From Oegoconia quadripuncta (taxonomy: Eukaryota > Arthropoda > Insecta > Lepidoptera > Autostichidae), in NCBI GenBank assembly GCA_949316235.1, contig OX438752.1, positions 630,001-694,000 of the forward strand: a DNA stretch of 64,000 bases, written 5' to 3'. Shown here one piece after another: positions 34,532 to 45,748 of the stretch; the first letter of the stretch is position 1, and each line of letters starts with the position of its first letter. Under the pieces are notes generated by a model. It saw only the letters and a program-made list of their open reading frames with translations. It ran no database searches and was not told the DNA's origin. The translations under genes and the position numbers were made by a program.

Positions 34532-36756
34532 TCAAGGAGCGGCCGTGGTGTCCGCTGTTCTCTCCCCTACCTCGGAGTTAATGGCGTCGGGCTCCACCGT
34601 GGCAAACTCACTCGATACATCTATATTGTTTTCAGTAGCAAACTCCGATGAAGCAGACACTGCAGCACCTTCTGTAGCTATCTCTTCAGATGTTGGCTTC
34701 TCGTTGCTCTTTTTCATTACCACTTTTGTTGGTCGTCTATTGATGGTCGGTACATACGACTTTATTATTTCTATTACATCTACGTCTTTCGTTTCAGTTT
34801 TATTCTCTGGCATATTATCATCAGATACATTGTCTATGATTGGTCTTCGTGTCGTCGGCTCAATTTTATCGTTGGGCGGCGGCGAATCTGTTATGTTATC
34901 ATCATCTTCGATTTCTACGACTTTCTGCTTATTTACCGCTATTTGACTCTTGCTTTTCACTGGTATTTCCGTTATTGAATTAACATTCCTATTGCTGTTC
35001 TTGCTTTTGTAACCAGCGTTGACCGGAATCAGTTCCTCAGAGTCGGGGATGATCGTGGAGGAAGTTACGTCTTGTGCAGCGCTAGGGTGTTCGGTGTGAT
35101 CACCGATTGATGCCACGTCGCCAACTAAGTTGATAAGGTCATACAGCACATTATTTTTCCTTCTTTCTACGTGCTCGATAATAGGCGCACTCTTCTCTGG
35201 CTCGGCTGAAATCTTGATCAACTCTACGGCATCGGTCGCACTCTCTGACGAACCAAAAGATGTAAGAATAAACTCAGTCGTCTCTACATTTTCGAACGAC
35301 TGATTATCAGTACCAGATGGGACTGCTCTAGATACTGTAATTACTTCAGATTCTATCGATGATGGAATTTTTGATGTAGGCAATTCGGTAATTAATGGTT
35401 CCGATGTAGAAGTTGCTGCTTTCTCTTTAGCAATATTTTCAGATATATCATGCGGATTTTGATCACTAGTTTCAATGGGTAAAGAGCTAAGCTCAGTTTG
35501 TGCAGTGATTTCTGTTGCAATGTTAGATTTCGATATGTAATTAGTAGTTTGCTCCTGTGGAGCCTGCGAGCTCGATACAAAAGCTGTGGTTTCGGCTGGT
35601 TTTTGAGTTATAATAGCAGTTTCAGTGACACCTGTTGTTGAACTAGAATAAATTCTGACTTCCACGGGTAGCTCAGGTTCCTTAGTAGCCTCAGTTTCTG
35701 AGTATTTTTCAGTACCTGACGATGTTAAAACCGGTGCAGATTGCTTAGATGTAGTTGTAAGTTCTGTGGCCTCATCTAATTCACCGGTAATATCTTCTGG
35801 CACGAACGATGGAATATTTAATATTTCGGTTGGGATAGCTGATCTTAGATTCAGCATAGGACTTTGCTTTTGACTCGTAATCTCGGTGCTAATTGTACTA
35901 TCCAATGTAGTACTCATAAATTCGCTTAATGGGCTTGAACCTTCAGAAATATCTGTTACTTTGCTCGTTGGCGCCAGTGTGGTTTCAATTTCTTTTACAG
36001 TCGTTGTTAATGGTTCTGCTATAGTCACAGTTTCGGTGGCAGGAGACGCAGTGGCTACATTGAGCAATTCGTGTGTCATCGACACGTGATCCCCATCCGC
36101 TGTCTGCTCGGCAATATCATCCTCATGATTACTTAGAACAGATAAGTCATCAGGTATAGGTGGGAAAGCTGGGTTGTGATCAAACATGGAAGGATCTTCT
36201 TCTTCTATTATCGGTGCCTTCGTAGTACTTGCAATTTTAACAAACTCTGGAGTAATAGAAGGAGCTCCCATTGTCGGTGCACTAGTTAGTACTGACGGAT
36301 AAATTTCACTATTGATGGAATCCTGAATTGAAAAACTGATCTTTGATGGTGGCAAATCATTCGTACTTATTGTTTCAGAGCTTTCACTTGGTACTTCAGG
36401 AGGTAGTGACGAAATAGAAATCGACGATGAAGATGGTTGCACTTCGATTATCACTGGAGCTTCAGTTTTAACATTTGAGTCGGCTTCGTATGTCGCTGAT
36501 TTCTCAGATGTCGCTTCTCTTACTATCAACGGCGACTTTGAAGAAGAATATTCAGCAACTTCTATGCTTGGCGATGGCAAAATCTCCTTTATCTTCACTT
36601 CAGTGATCACGGGGATCTCCGACACGGGGGTTATTTCTTTGATGGTGATTTCTTGTTTCACGTTTTCTTTGGGGGCAGGGGGTGCGGGGCTGCTTGCGAC
36701 ATCTTCAACGCTGGATACGCTGGGTATTGGAGTCATGCCAGGGACAGTCGTCACGC
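34532..36756 (-). CDS. Terminal exon of VWC gene: long Ser/Thr/Pro/Glu-rich tail
   Basis: This 2225-nt minus-strand exon begins after the acceptor tttccatattgcag (AG at 36758-36757) and ends at TGA 34534-34532. It encodes about 741 residues, phase 1, starting GVTTVPGMTPIPSV. Composition is dominated by S, T, P, E, A, I and V; I see no Cys or Trp, as expected of a disordered, probably O-glycosylated mucin-like region. An atypical island, MFDHNPAFPPIPDDLSV followed by SNHEDD, lies near 36110-36200. A hydrophobic stretch, LYDLINLVGDVASIG, lies near 35110-35160. The extreme C-terminus has a small SSEFAT repeat. The absence of stops over 2.2 kb, and the in-frame join to cysteine-rich exons, mark it as real coding sequence. 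No transmembrane segment follows, so it is likely secreted. The upstream extension of the reading frame to 36862 is intron. Confidence 0.85.
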
Positions 36757-37329
36757 CTGCAATATGGAAAAAAAAATATTCAGCAATTTGGATAATGATT
36801 AAAAATACATCATAGAAAATGCTAAAATTGTGAAATAACTTAGATACTACAAAACCAAACATCTTTTTACTTGGAAGAGATTATTATAGTAGTATACGAT
36901 ACTTTAAAATTCGACGAGTTAACATAACCGGGTAGTGAATGTCGTTAAATGCAAATTAGGATTAATAGTATTAGGTATTACCTCTTCTACTTAACTGCTC
37001 CAAGTATCAGTGATTATTATTACAGTCTGCAGGATAAGAGAGTTAGTGAAAATCCTTGAGCTAGACGTGACAATGTATCTAACCACAACCCATATTCTTG
37101 AAGTCAAATGTGTCAACTTTGTCTGACTTCACCCCATTCTTCCTGTTTCGTTTTAAATCAAGAGACAGTTTCATCTTTGCTCCCATCACGGATGTTTGAT
37201 GGGGAAGATAACAGAAATCAAGTTTCATCTCTGCTAGATCACAGAAGTCACTGCCAGTAGTAATCATTTTCAATCGGGTGAGCTGCTAGCTCATTTAAAT
37301 AATAGCAGATGAAGATGATCTATAGTTAC
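36757..37329 (-). other. Last intron of the VWC gene
   Basis: 573-nt intron without a recognisable repeat. A short cryptic reading frame crosses the acceptor but contains no domain. Confidence 0.6.
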
Positions 37330-37521
37330 CTCTTAGCGGGCAGTTGTCATACTCTGGGCAGCACCGTCCAGGAACGAGCCTCGGGCGGCAGTCGTCGCGC
37401 ACGAAACACGCGATACGGCGGCAAACGACCTCCCCACCTTGGCAGTAGCACACGCGGCAAGGGTCCAGGGGGTCGACCAGCTTTTCTCCGTTCCCATATA
37501 CTCGACCTTCTTGCTCACATT
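37330..37521 (-). CDS. VWC-domain exon (C-terminal of two recognised)
   Basis: A minus-strand exon lies between the acceptor ttattatttcag (AG at 37523-37522) and the donor AGAG|GTAACT (GT at 37329-37328). It is 192 nt, phase 1 at both ends. Translation gives CEQEGRVYGNGEKLV, then DPCRVCYCQGGEVVC and a CCPEYDNC ending. All ten cysteines of a von Willebrand factor type C module are present in order, including the CxxCxC core and the CCxxxxC terminus. VWC domains are extracellular and often bind BMP/TGF-beta-type ligands or matrix partners; which applies here is unknown. The split Gly codon (G|GC) joins it to the Ser/Thr-rich terminal exon. Confidence 0.85.
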
Positions 37522-38021
37522 CTGAAATAATAACAAAAGGTTGATCATACAGATCCCAACGACGTTGACAAAAAAGAAGGCATTGTATATAATTCTCCTG
37601 GTGACCTGCTTCATGATTTCCACTGCTAAGTTTGATGTTTACAAGACCATGTTGTGATCATCAGAACACACTAACATTACATCTCCCTACAGTTGCTAGC
37701 TTGTTTGTTATGTGCAAGCTGATCCGGATTTTGTTAACTGACTGGACTTCTACTGTACCCAAAAAAAATATTTTTCATGATTTTTTGTAGGAATTTTGTA
37801 GACGCTGTAGCATAGTCTGCGAGTAAAATGCTTGTGGAAAGACGAACGTTCAGACAGATATGTCAAAACTATAAGAGTTTGGGTACGGAGCCGTAAATAG
37901 AAGAACTGCATTAGGAACAAGGTTGAATGAATATTTCAGTGAGCCAAGAAACGTGCATATGGCAATAGTGCTAGAACGAAACTACACACATCTCTTGCAG
38001 CCTGAGAGATAGTTTTTTTTT

Positions 38022-38355
38022 TATATATTTTTTAATGCTCAACGGGTTCGTACTTGACCTCAATCACACCTGATGTTAAGTGAAAATGAGGTCGAAGGTG
38101 GACGCGTACTGACCCGGAAACCCCAATACATTTGGGGACTGGCTATCTTATCTCTGAATACCGGAACACAACAATGCTATTAACATTGCTGCTTGGCGGC
38201 AGATTTATACAAGATGATGGCTAGCCAGGCGGACATTTTAAAATGCCCTACCACGAACCAAACCGAGTACTTAAACATGTACCCCGCTGGGGATCGAACC
38301 CGCGACCTCCGAATAGTAAACCCAATGGTGTTTACATTGACCCACGGAGGCGGTT
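38022..38355 (-). mobile_element. SINE family B, full length, in VWC gene intron
   Basis: Complete minus-strand copy between the two VWC exons, in the same orientation as the gene. Confidence 0.85.
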
Positions 38356-38537
38356 AGTGATTTAGTATAGCTAGGTGAAAGTGACACACAAACGCCACAT
38401 CAGCACCAACTACTGCTCTTTGTACAACGCACTATATCCAGTTCAACTGTCTCAATGACTTCCAGACATACGGAGCTATAGTTTATCGAGAAGAATGACT
38501 CCAGCCAGACCAGACCCAAAAGACCGTGATGACTTAC

Positions 38538-38717
38538 CGCACTGGTAGATGGGGCAGCAATGATCAGGGCGGTGTAGCGCTTTGCAGCCAGGTCTCGATT
38601 CGCAGCGCTGCTTCGCACATCGCACCGCTCCCCCCGAGCACGTGCATCGCTCGCACGCGCTTGCACCCGGGAACTCATCGCCCGGCATGTACACCAAGTC
38701 GCCCACGGCGCAGCTGC
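38538..38717 (-). CDS. VWC-domain exon (N-terminal of two recognised)
   Basis: A minus-strand exon runs from acceptor catgtttccag (AG at 38719-38718) to donor TGCG|GTAAGTC (GT at 38537-38536), 180 nt, phase 1 at both ends. It encodes SCAVGDLVYMPGDEF, then ACERCTCSGGAVRC and a CCPIYQC ending, again with all ten VWC cysteines. It joins the next VWC exon through G|AA (Glu), so two VWC modules sit almost back to back (CCPIYQC-E-CEQEG). The GC-rich codons contrast with the AT-rich intron sequence around it. The reading frame extends upstream into the intron, but the Met codons there are not the gene's start. Confidence 0.85.
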
Positions 38718-38924
38718 CTGGAAACATGGCAAGCAACATTCTTAGGATGGTGAATATTTTCACTTGGCCTTCAATAGGGAATAAATTATTGATAGCGGAC
38801 TGTACCAATTCAATTATAATCAACATTTTTTTAAGGGAAGTTAATCATACCGTTATTTATCAATTGTATTTTAAATGTATGTAGTTACGAATAATTATAT
38901 TCTTTACGGCACGAAAATATTATA

Positions 38925-39515
38925 AATCAAATCAAATCAAAATATTTTATTCCAAAGGATAAAATTATCACTTGAAAACGTCACTATTAATATTAATATT
39001 ACATTTAAATTTACTGCTCATTCACAAAACTGACTCCCCAGAGAAGAACGAGCAAGAAACTCTAGGGTTGCTCTTTTAAACAGATTATGGGATACAATTT
39101 GTGATTTGATAATTATATGAATAATAAGACAGCTATGTCCATGCTTGCTTATCATTCAAATAGTCAGTGATTTTATAATAGCCTTTTGCTAATAATATCT
39201 GTTTTATGATTCCTTTAAATTTATTTAAAGGCAAATTTTGAATGTCTACTGGAACCTTATTATAGAAGCGTATACATTGCCCTCTGAAGGATTTACTAAC
39301 TTTGTGAAGTCAGCTAACATAAACAGATAACTGGTTCTTATTCCCTGTATTAACATTGTGCCTATCACTATTTTTAGCGAATAAGGTTATATTTTTTTTT
39401 GCATATAACAAATTCTCATAAATGTATTGAGAAGCCATTATTAAGATATTAATTTCGTTAAACTTATCTCTAAGAGACACTCTAGGTCCTAATTTATAAA
39501 TGGCACGAATAGCAA
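38925..39515 (-). mobile_element. 5'-truncated LINE family G, in VWC gene intron
   Basis: Minus strand encodes AIYKLGPRVSLRDKFNEINI, SQYIYENLLYAKKNITLF and SDRHNVNTGNKNQL. Frame broken. Tail TTTTGATTTGATTTG at 38928-38942. Confidence 0.75.
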
Positions 39516-39774
39516 CATATGAGTACAAATAGTAGGTCATGTACAAAGGTGCACTTATCTCTTTAAGAGAGAGAGATTTAATAGGCTCGCAGGATAGAGC
39601 TAGAGAAAAACCATTTCAAAATTCATAAGAGCCTTGACTAATCGTAACGTCGCTCACCTATGCATCAGTACTCTATAAGATGCACTCGTGTATATCGGAA
39701 TTGCACAGCATCAAACCATCATCCGCTATTCCACCTTCGAATTACCAGTCGAATTACCGAACATTCACACTGAG

Positions 39775-40172
39775 CAGGCTCCTCATTCATCAGGCGAACT
39801 GCCAAGATATGGAATTTTCCTCCGCAGTTTGTGTTTTACAGGATACATTTCGGTGAGTGGGCGATGGAATTGCACGATCTTATTCCACCGTCCCCTTTCT
39901 ATCTTCGGACAACCAGGCACGGGGAGGGTTTCCATCCATATTGTCAACATACCGAACATCCGCACTAAACGCTTTGCTTCATCATTTATAATGCGGACTG
40001 CTAAGGTATGGAACTCACTGCCCGCGTCGGTGCCCGACACTTACAACCTTGGGATCTTCAAGTCTAGAGTGAATAGGTATTTACTGGGTGCGCGTGATAC
40101 ATCTTCGGCTACATCGTCACTTTCCATCAGGTGAGATTGTAGTCAAACGCGAAACCAGTTTTTAATTAAAAA
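39775..40172 (+). mobile_element. CR1/Jockey-like LINE C-terminus, in VWC gene intron
   Basis: Plus-strand frame ending IVNIPNIRTKRFASSFIMRT, AKVWNSLPASVPDTYNLG, FKSRVNRYLLG, then 3' end AACGCGAAACCAGTTTTT. Opposite orientation to the host gene. Confidence 0.8.
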
Positions 40173-40429
40173 AAAAGTCCGAAGGGATATTAAAGAAAAA
40201 GGTAAAAAGGCATTTACTGAGATCACACGCTTCCTCTTCAACCATATCATTCCATCATGCGAGTATTTGTAGTCAAAGGCTTATCGAGTCCATCATAAAA
40301 AATAATTGTAATGGTAGCGCTTCCAAGAGCTACATAGCGAATGGATGTCACCAAGTACCAGATGGACGCGTTTATCAATAGGAAGGACTTAACGTCTAGG
40401 GCCCCTTGTAGCAGTAATCGAATACATAA

Positions 40430-40737
40430 AATATTTTTAAATTTCTGGGCTAAATCACATAATAAAAAAAAATTGAACAGAGCTCTTTTCATGTGCTTCC
40501 CATAATCATTTCTTAGATTCGCTGAAACTTTTATAAAGCGGTTACTTTTAAAAATTAACGCTGGTTATACTTAACTTAATGTTATCCGATAATACACACA
40601 AAGTTTAGCTAAATTTGGATTTGCCGTTCCCAAAAAAAAAATCAAAAATGTTTGTATGGAGAGAACAGTCTTAATGAAATTCTTCATACAAAACGCCAAT
40701 TTCATAGGTAAGGACTTAATATTTGATAGTAGCAAAT
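40430..40737 (-). mobile_element. MITE GGTCYTTACC family, partial copy
   Basis: Reverse complement of about 6600-6880. Only one terminus (GGTAAGGACTTAATATTT on plus) is present. Confidence 0.65.
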
Positions 40738-40905
40738 ACACAAGTCTAATGATCTAATTTACAATTAAGACGGAAGACGATAATCTGTTATTGGAATGAA
40801 AAACAAAGTCACCACCACAGAGCACGACTGGTAATTTAACTCAGGACCACGTGATCAATTATATAGTAACCTTTGATATTCTATGAATTAAAAAGTAAAC
40901 CTCAC

Positions 40906-40959
40906 CTTCTTTAAGTCCAAGATCGGAACTGGTTACATTCGGCAGTGGACCCAGAGGAC
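40906..40959 (-). CDS. 18-codon linker exon of the VWC gene
   Basis: A short minus-strand exon lies between acceptor ccttgtttcag (AG at 40961-40960) and donor GAAG|GTGAGG (GT at 40905-40904). It is 54 nt and phase 1 at both ends, like its neighbours. It encodes (G)PLGPLPNVTSSDLGLKE with an N-glycosylation sequon NVT, then joins through G|GC to the first VWC exon. Both splice sites are strong and the phase matches, which argues for a real exon. Being symmetric, it could be skipped without shifting the frame. Upstream exons, including the signal peptide, were not found. Confidence 0.65.
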
Positions 40960-41611
40960 CTGAAACAAGGGAAATGCTTATTAAAACTACATTCGGCAAA
41001 TCACAATTCTTGGATGGCTTAATTTAATTTATAAATAATTTGGTTTTTTTAGATAGATAATAAATCGTTTATTTGTATCTCCAGTCACACACATACCATA
41101 AGTTCCAAAGCAATTGGATAAACATATTTTATAACAATCCATAAAAGTAACATCAGGATACAATAGAGTATAATGTGTGCTGTAGCCGTACAAATGGGGT
41201 ATAGCTCAGTGTGTATTTTTTTTTATGCATAACGGGTTCGTACTTGACGTACGTATAATTGCTCAGAGAGCAAAACACTGATTTTCAGCTATTGCCCACG
41301 AGGAGACACTGGTACAAAAGAGAACAACCAGACAAGCATATTTTACTGTGCGCGTCAGTGACTAATGTCACGTAGGTACGAGTATATGTTTATTCAAATG
41401 CAGTATAGGTACTCAAATAGATACAGATACACTGTCGGTTACTGTAGATTTTAGATTTACAAGTGTAATAATGCATTTTATAATGTATTTCTATTTGTGA
41501 GGACCTGTAATTGGCTCTCTGTTTCCTATAATACTTTCTATTGGGGTTATTGCAGCTGTTAAATAAAAAAAAAACGTGGAATTTTTTAATTTTTTTCCTG
41601 TTATAAACATG

Positions 41612-41925
41612 GAGCGTCGATGGCTCAGCGGTTAAGACGCGGTCTCCCAATTTAGGAGGTCCGGGTTAAATTCCCAGGCTGGCCAACATACCAATGAGTT
41701 TAAAATTTAATTTAATTACTTATGTGCATTTATCCGACTGCTATTAAACGGTGAAGAAAAACATGAGGAAACCTGCAAGCCTGAGAAATAAAAATTCAAA
41801 GGCATGTGAAGTCCCCAACCCGCATTAGGTCAGCGTGGTGGACTATGGCCCTTACTCCCTCATTGTACGAGGCCTATATCCCTGCAGTGGGATGTTTACG
41901 GGTCGATGATGACGATAATAAACAT
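41612..41925 (+). mobile_element. SINE family C, full length
   Basis: tRNA-like head GATGGCTCAGCGGTTAAGAC with CCGGGTTAAATTCCC in place of the B box, body AAGGCATGTGAAGTCCCCAA, end GATGATGACGATAATAAA. Confidence 0.8.
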
Positions 41926-42054
41926 TAAAAGTCAGTGAAAAATGCATGTGGACAACGACACACTAGCAGATGAATATATAGACATAGGTAAAAAGGATAG
42001 TGGAGGAAAGCAAAAAGGAGGAGGTTTTGGATTCAATTGTATTTATAACTCCCG

Positions 42055-42862
42055 ATACAAAGAAAGAAAGAACGTAGAAGAGCGTACGCAGTCAAAAAAA
42101 TTTGACAAATGTCAGACGTAAATACTGCTAGATTAGTATATTTTAGTTATTTCCACAGCTTGATGTCTTACGGTATCTTGCTGTAGGGATATGCCGCGGA
42201 TATAAATACAATCTTTGTTTTACAAAAACGAGACGTTCGCGCAATTTATCAATTGAAACCTGCAGTGTCACTTAGAGATAGGTTTAAAGTGTATAACATT
42301 CTAACCTTTTCGTCACAGTACATTTTTGAAAATCTAATGTATGTCAAAAAAAATATAGCATCATTTAGGAAAAATAGTGATAAACATGATGTCAATACAA
42401 GAAATAAAGATAAACTTGCAGGTCACATAAGTCGCCTCCGCAAAGTCAGTAATTCATTCAAAGGGTTATGTATACGCTTTTTCAATAAGGTCCCAGTTGA
42501 TATACAAAATCTTCCTCTCCATAAATTTAAAGATACTATAAAACAGAAACTAATTAACAAAACATATTATAAAATATCAGACTATTTAGATGATAATCAT
42601 CCCTGGACATAATCAGATTGTTCGCATGCCAGGCTATTTCACGATTAATAATGAAATATAAAAACCTTTTTGTAATATAATAACCTTTATGTAGAATCAA
42701 AGCCTGATTTTAAAAGAGCAACCCTTCGAGTTTCTTGCTTGTTCTTCTCAGGGGAAAATTGCATTTTGAACAAGCAGTAGCTTAAAAAATGTATAATTGA
42801 CTATTTTAAGTGTACTCTGTGTACCTACAAAATAAAGCATTTTTGACTTTGACTTTGAAAGA
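42055..42862 (+). mobile_element. 5'-truncated LINE family F, copy 3
   Basis: Plus-strand remnant with one stop (CTGTAGGGATATGCC) then an open frame LKPAVSLRDRFKVYNIL to SDYLDDNHPW-stop. The complete 3' UTR ends TTTTTGACTTTGACTTTG. Confidence 0.85.
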
Positions 42863-43089
42863 AAAATTGCCAACAAATACAGAAAATGAACACACTACAT
42901 CAAGTAGCCCGATGTACAAACCAATCATCCTAAAATTATCACATGCGCTAAAGTGTTACCTCCAAAAAATTTTACTTTTATTTTTTTCCTTACCTTTTTA
43001 TTATTTTAATGAAGTGTTTACGTTTTATTTTCCTTTATAAAAAGAAAAAAAAAATCCAAATTGAAAAAAAATCGAATAAAAATTGTCTA

Positions 43090-43172
43090 AGCCGGATTCG
43101 ATAACCGTGTCTTTTCGAAAGACGTTAACTAAGCACTCGTGTCGCTTGCCATTAGACCACGATATCAATTAG
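43090..43172 (-). other. tRNA-like sequence (pseudo-tRNA or SINE head)
   Basis: On the minus strand, TCGTGGTCTAATGGCAAGCG resembles an A box and GGTTATCGAATCCGG a B box, spaced as in a tRNA. The acceptor stem does not pair well. Confidence 0.35.
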
Positions 43173-43407
43173 CCGAGCTGACGAAATTTTCTTACTCATT
43201 TAGATGTGACATATTATTATGGATTTGGTTTGAGTGTTGATATTGTATGAATACTTTCTAATAGATGGTGCTAGAGTGCTTCGGTCCATACGGTCCATAT
43301 AATACTTTTATGGAGATCCGTCTGTACGTGAGTTCGAAAATATTACAAATTATTTTTACTCTTCGGTTAAAGTAGTTGATAATTAATCATTTATCCAATA
43401 ATACTTT

Positions 43408-43552
43408 TCCCGACACTTACAACCTTGGGATCTTCAAGTCTAGAGTGAATAGGCATTTACTGGGTGCGCGTGATACATCTTCGGCTACATCGTCACTTTC
43501 CATCAGGTGAGATTGTGGCCAAACGCGAATCTAGTTTTTTTAATAAAAAAAA
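43408..43552 (+). mobile_element. CR1/Jockey-like LINE 3' end (plus copy of an inverted pair)
   Basis: CCGACACTTACAACCTTGGG to CAAACGCGAATCTAG and poly-T/A. Matches 40030-40170. Confidence 0.8.
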
Positions 43553-43854
43553 AAAATACTTTTGACCTTTCAACGTACCCATTGTATTCTAATTTTGGTT
43601 TTGTAATTTAAGGATAATTGAAAATTTGAAATTTAAATATACGGTATTTTAAAATTTGATATAATAATTATTAGTATTTCAAATTTTGGTATTGTACAGT
43701 AAGGTGTACTGGGTCAAGGTATTATGAATAATAAGGTATTTCGATTTCGGTTATTTTGGGCTTATGCATTTTAAGTAAAGGCATTATGTTTACTGACATT
43801 ATAATATGTAACCCCTTACACACCCTGGCCCGACACGCACTTGGTTGTTTTTTT

Positions 43855-44003
43855 TTTTATATTATTAAAAACTGGTTTCGCGTTTGGCTACAATCTCACC
43901 TGATGGAAAGTGACGATGTAGCCGAAGATGTATCACGCGCACCCAGTAAATGCCTATTCACTCTAGACTTGAAGATCCCAAGGTTGTAAGTGTCGGGAAA
44001 AAC
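43855..44003 (-). mobile_element. CR1/Jockey-like LINE 3' end (minus copy of an inverted pair)
   Basis: Reverse complement of 43408-43540. Ends at plus-strand CCAAGGTTGTAAGTGTCGGG. Confidence 0.8.
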
Positions 44004-44410
44004 CGACACTTACAACCCGGTTTTTTTATATGTATGATTAAACCCGTTATTAGGTACATATTCAGGTACGGAATTCTAAAAAGGTCAAATGTCAAAACTA
44101 TCGAAGCTTGAAAGAAAACTTTTTCTGTACTGACAACCCTCGCGCGATGAGCTCGCCGTCGAATCCTAATGCGCGGGCGCAGTGACGTAATCGCTACTCA
44201 GAGCTTCGTGGCATATGTAACGGTTAGGCGATTAGATTTATGGTCGTATACCTATACATACTAACGCCTGCGATCTGTATGTCGGTGCACGCAATAAAGA
44301 TATCTTAGACGCGTATTAATAAAGCAATTTTAAGATTGAGATCAATTATTGCAATGCTGGAGGGTGGAGAGGATAATGTATTCACCGAGTCTGTATGTAT
44401 ATTACCACCT

Positions 44411-45115
44411 ACGTGCAATGGTTGGTGGTAGGCCATTTTAAATGTCCGCCTGGCTAGCTACCACCATCTTATCTAAGTCTGCCGCCAAACAGCAATGTTA
44501 CTAGCGCTGTTGTGTTCCGGTTGTTAAAGATAAGATCGCCAATTCCCCAAATAACATGGGGTTTCCAGATCAGTACGTTTCCACCTTCGACCTCATGTTC
44601 ACTTAACAGAATAGAATAGAATAGAATAGAATATGATTTATTTGCTCTTGAATAGGGTACATTACATTAGGTGTTATTACAATAAGATCCTCCTAGTTCA
44701 GTCATAATAATGACATGCAAATATTTGACAGTATCCAATAAATCAAGAAATGCATGCAAACATGCATTTAATTGTCTTTGTGATCCAAGAACTCTTTAAT
44801 GGAATAAAACGAGTATTGCAGAAGCCACATTTGTAAGTTCCTTTTAAAGCTATTGAATGCTTGATCCTTGAGATGTGTCGGAATGCTATTATATATTAGT
44901 TTACCCATGAAATAGCAGTTTTTTTGAAACCGCGTGGATTTGGGAATCTCGTTAATTATTATTTTTTCAGGGTACCGAGTATTTATTTGTACCACATCCT
45001 TAGCCTGTTTATAATATTTTTTATGATTTTGCTTCATAAATTTTGCCATTTCAAATATATATAAACATCAGATATTATTGAAGTTAAATGTTAACCCGTG
45101 GTGCATAAAAAAAAT
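44411..45115 (+). mobile_element. SINE family B split by a LINE
   Basis: 44411-44608 and 45068-45115 join to a normal SINE B body and tail (CTTCACTTAAC|ATCAG). Confidence 0.75.
44609..45062 (-). mobile_element. 5'-truncated LINE with (ATTCT)n tail, nested in SINE B
   Basis: Minus-strand frame KFMKQNHKKYYKQAKDVVQI, SIPTHLKDQAFNSFKRNL, FYSIKEFLDHKDN-stop, a LINE C-terminal domain. The tail is five AGAAT units on the plus strand (44609-44633). Confidence 0.7.
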
Positions 45116-45242
45116 GGTTGGTGATAGGGCATTTTAAATGTCGGCTTGGCTAGCTACCACCAAGATGGTTCCCCAAATAAGACGGCGTTTCCGGGTCAGT
45201 ACGCTTCCACCTTCGGCTTCATCTTCACTTAACATCAGGTTT
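45116..45242 (+). mobile_element. SINE family B fragment
   Basis: TTGGTGATAGGGCATTTTAA joined to CTTCACTTAACATCAGGT with an internal deletion. Confidence 0.7.
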
Positions 45243-45562
45243 AACCGCCTCCGTGGCTTAATGTAAACAACATTAGGTTTACGATTCGGAGGTCGCGGGT
45301 TCGATCCCCAGCGGGGTATATGTTTAAGTACTCGGTTTGGTTGGTGGTAGGGCATTTTAAATGTCCGCCTGGCTAGCTACCACCATCTTATCTAAATCTG
45401 CCGCCAAGCAGCAATGTTAATAGCATTGTTGTGTTCCGGTTGTCAAAGATAAGATAGCCAGCCCCCCAAATGTGTTGGGGTTTCCGGGTTAATACGCTTC
45501 CACCTTCGACCTCATAGGTGTGATTGAGGTCAAGTATGAACCCGTCGTGCATAAAAAAAACG
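45243..45562 (+). mobile_element. SINE family B, nearly full length
   Basis: Head AACCGCCTCCGTGGCTTAAT with B box GGTTCGATCCC, body, tail ACCCGTCGTGCATAA and poly(A). Confidence 0.85.
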
Positions 45563-45582
45563 TGTGATTAGCAATAAAAGTA

Positions 45583-45748
45583 AATAGCAATGTTAATAGC
45601 GCTGTTGTGTTCCGGTTGTTAAAGATAAGATCGCCAATTCCCCAAATAACATGGGTTTATCCAGATCAGTACGCTTCCACCTTCGACCTCAATATTATTG
45701 AAGTTAAATGTTAACCCGTGGTGCATAAAAAAAAAGAAAAAAAAAAGA
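45583..45748 (+). mobile_element. SINE family B 3' fragment
   Basis: AGCAATGTTAATAGCGCTGT to ATTATTGAAGTTAAATG and poly(A). It shares private variants with 44480-45115, suggesting local duplication. Confidence 0.7.

Noticed and set aside
34545..34946. Plus-strand 133-aa frame and other frames opposite the VWC terminal exon
   Set aside because: Shadows of the real minus-strand exon. Their composition is the complement of Ser/Thr codons.
36757..36862. Start of the VWC tail protein at the ATG near 36862
   Set aside because: A splice acceptor at 36757 and in-frame joining to VWC exons show that this upstream part is intron.
37333..37623. 96-aa minus-strand frame beginning MEIMKQVTRR
   Set aside because: Wrong frame across the VWC exon. 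The exon's correct frame has the ten-cysteine pattern.
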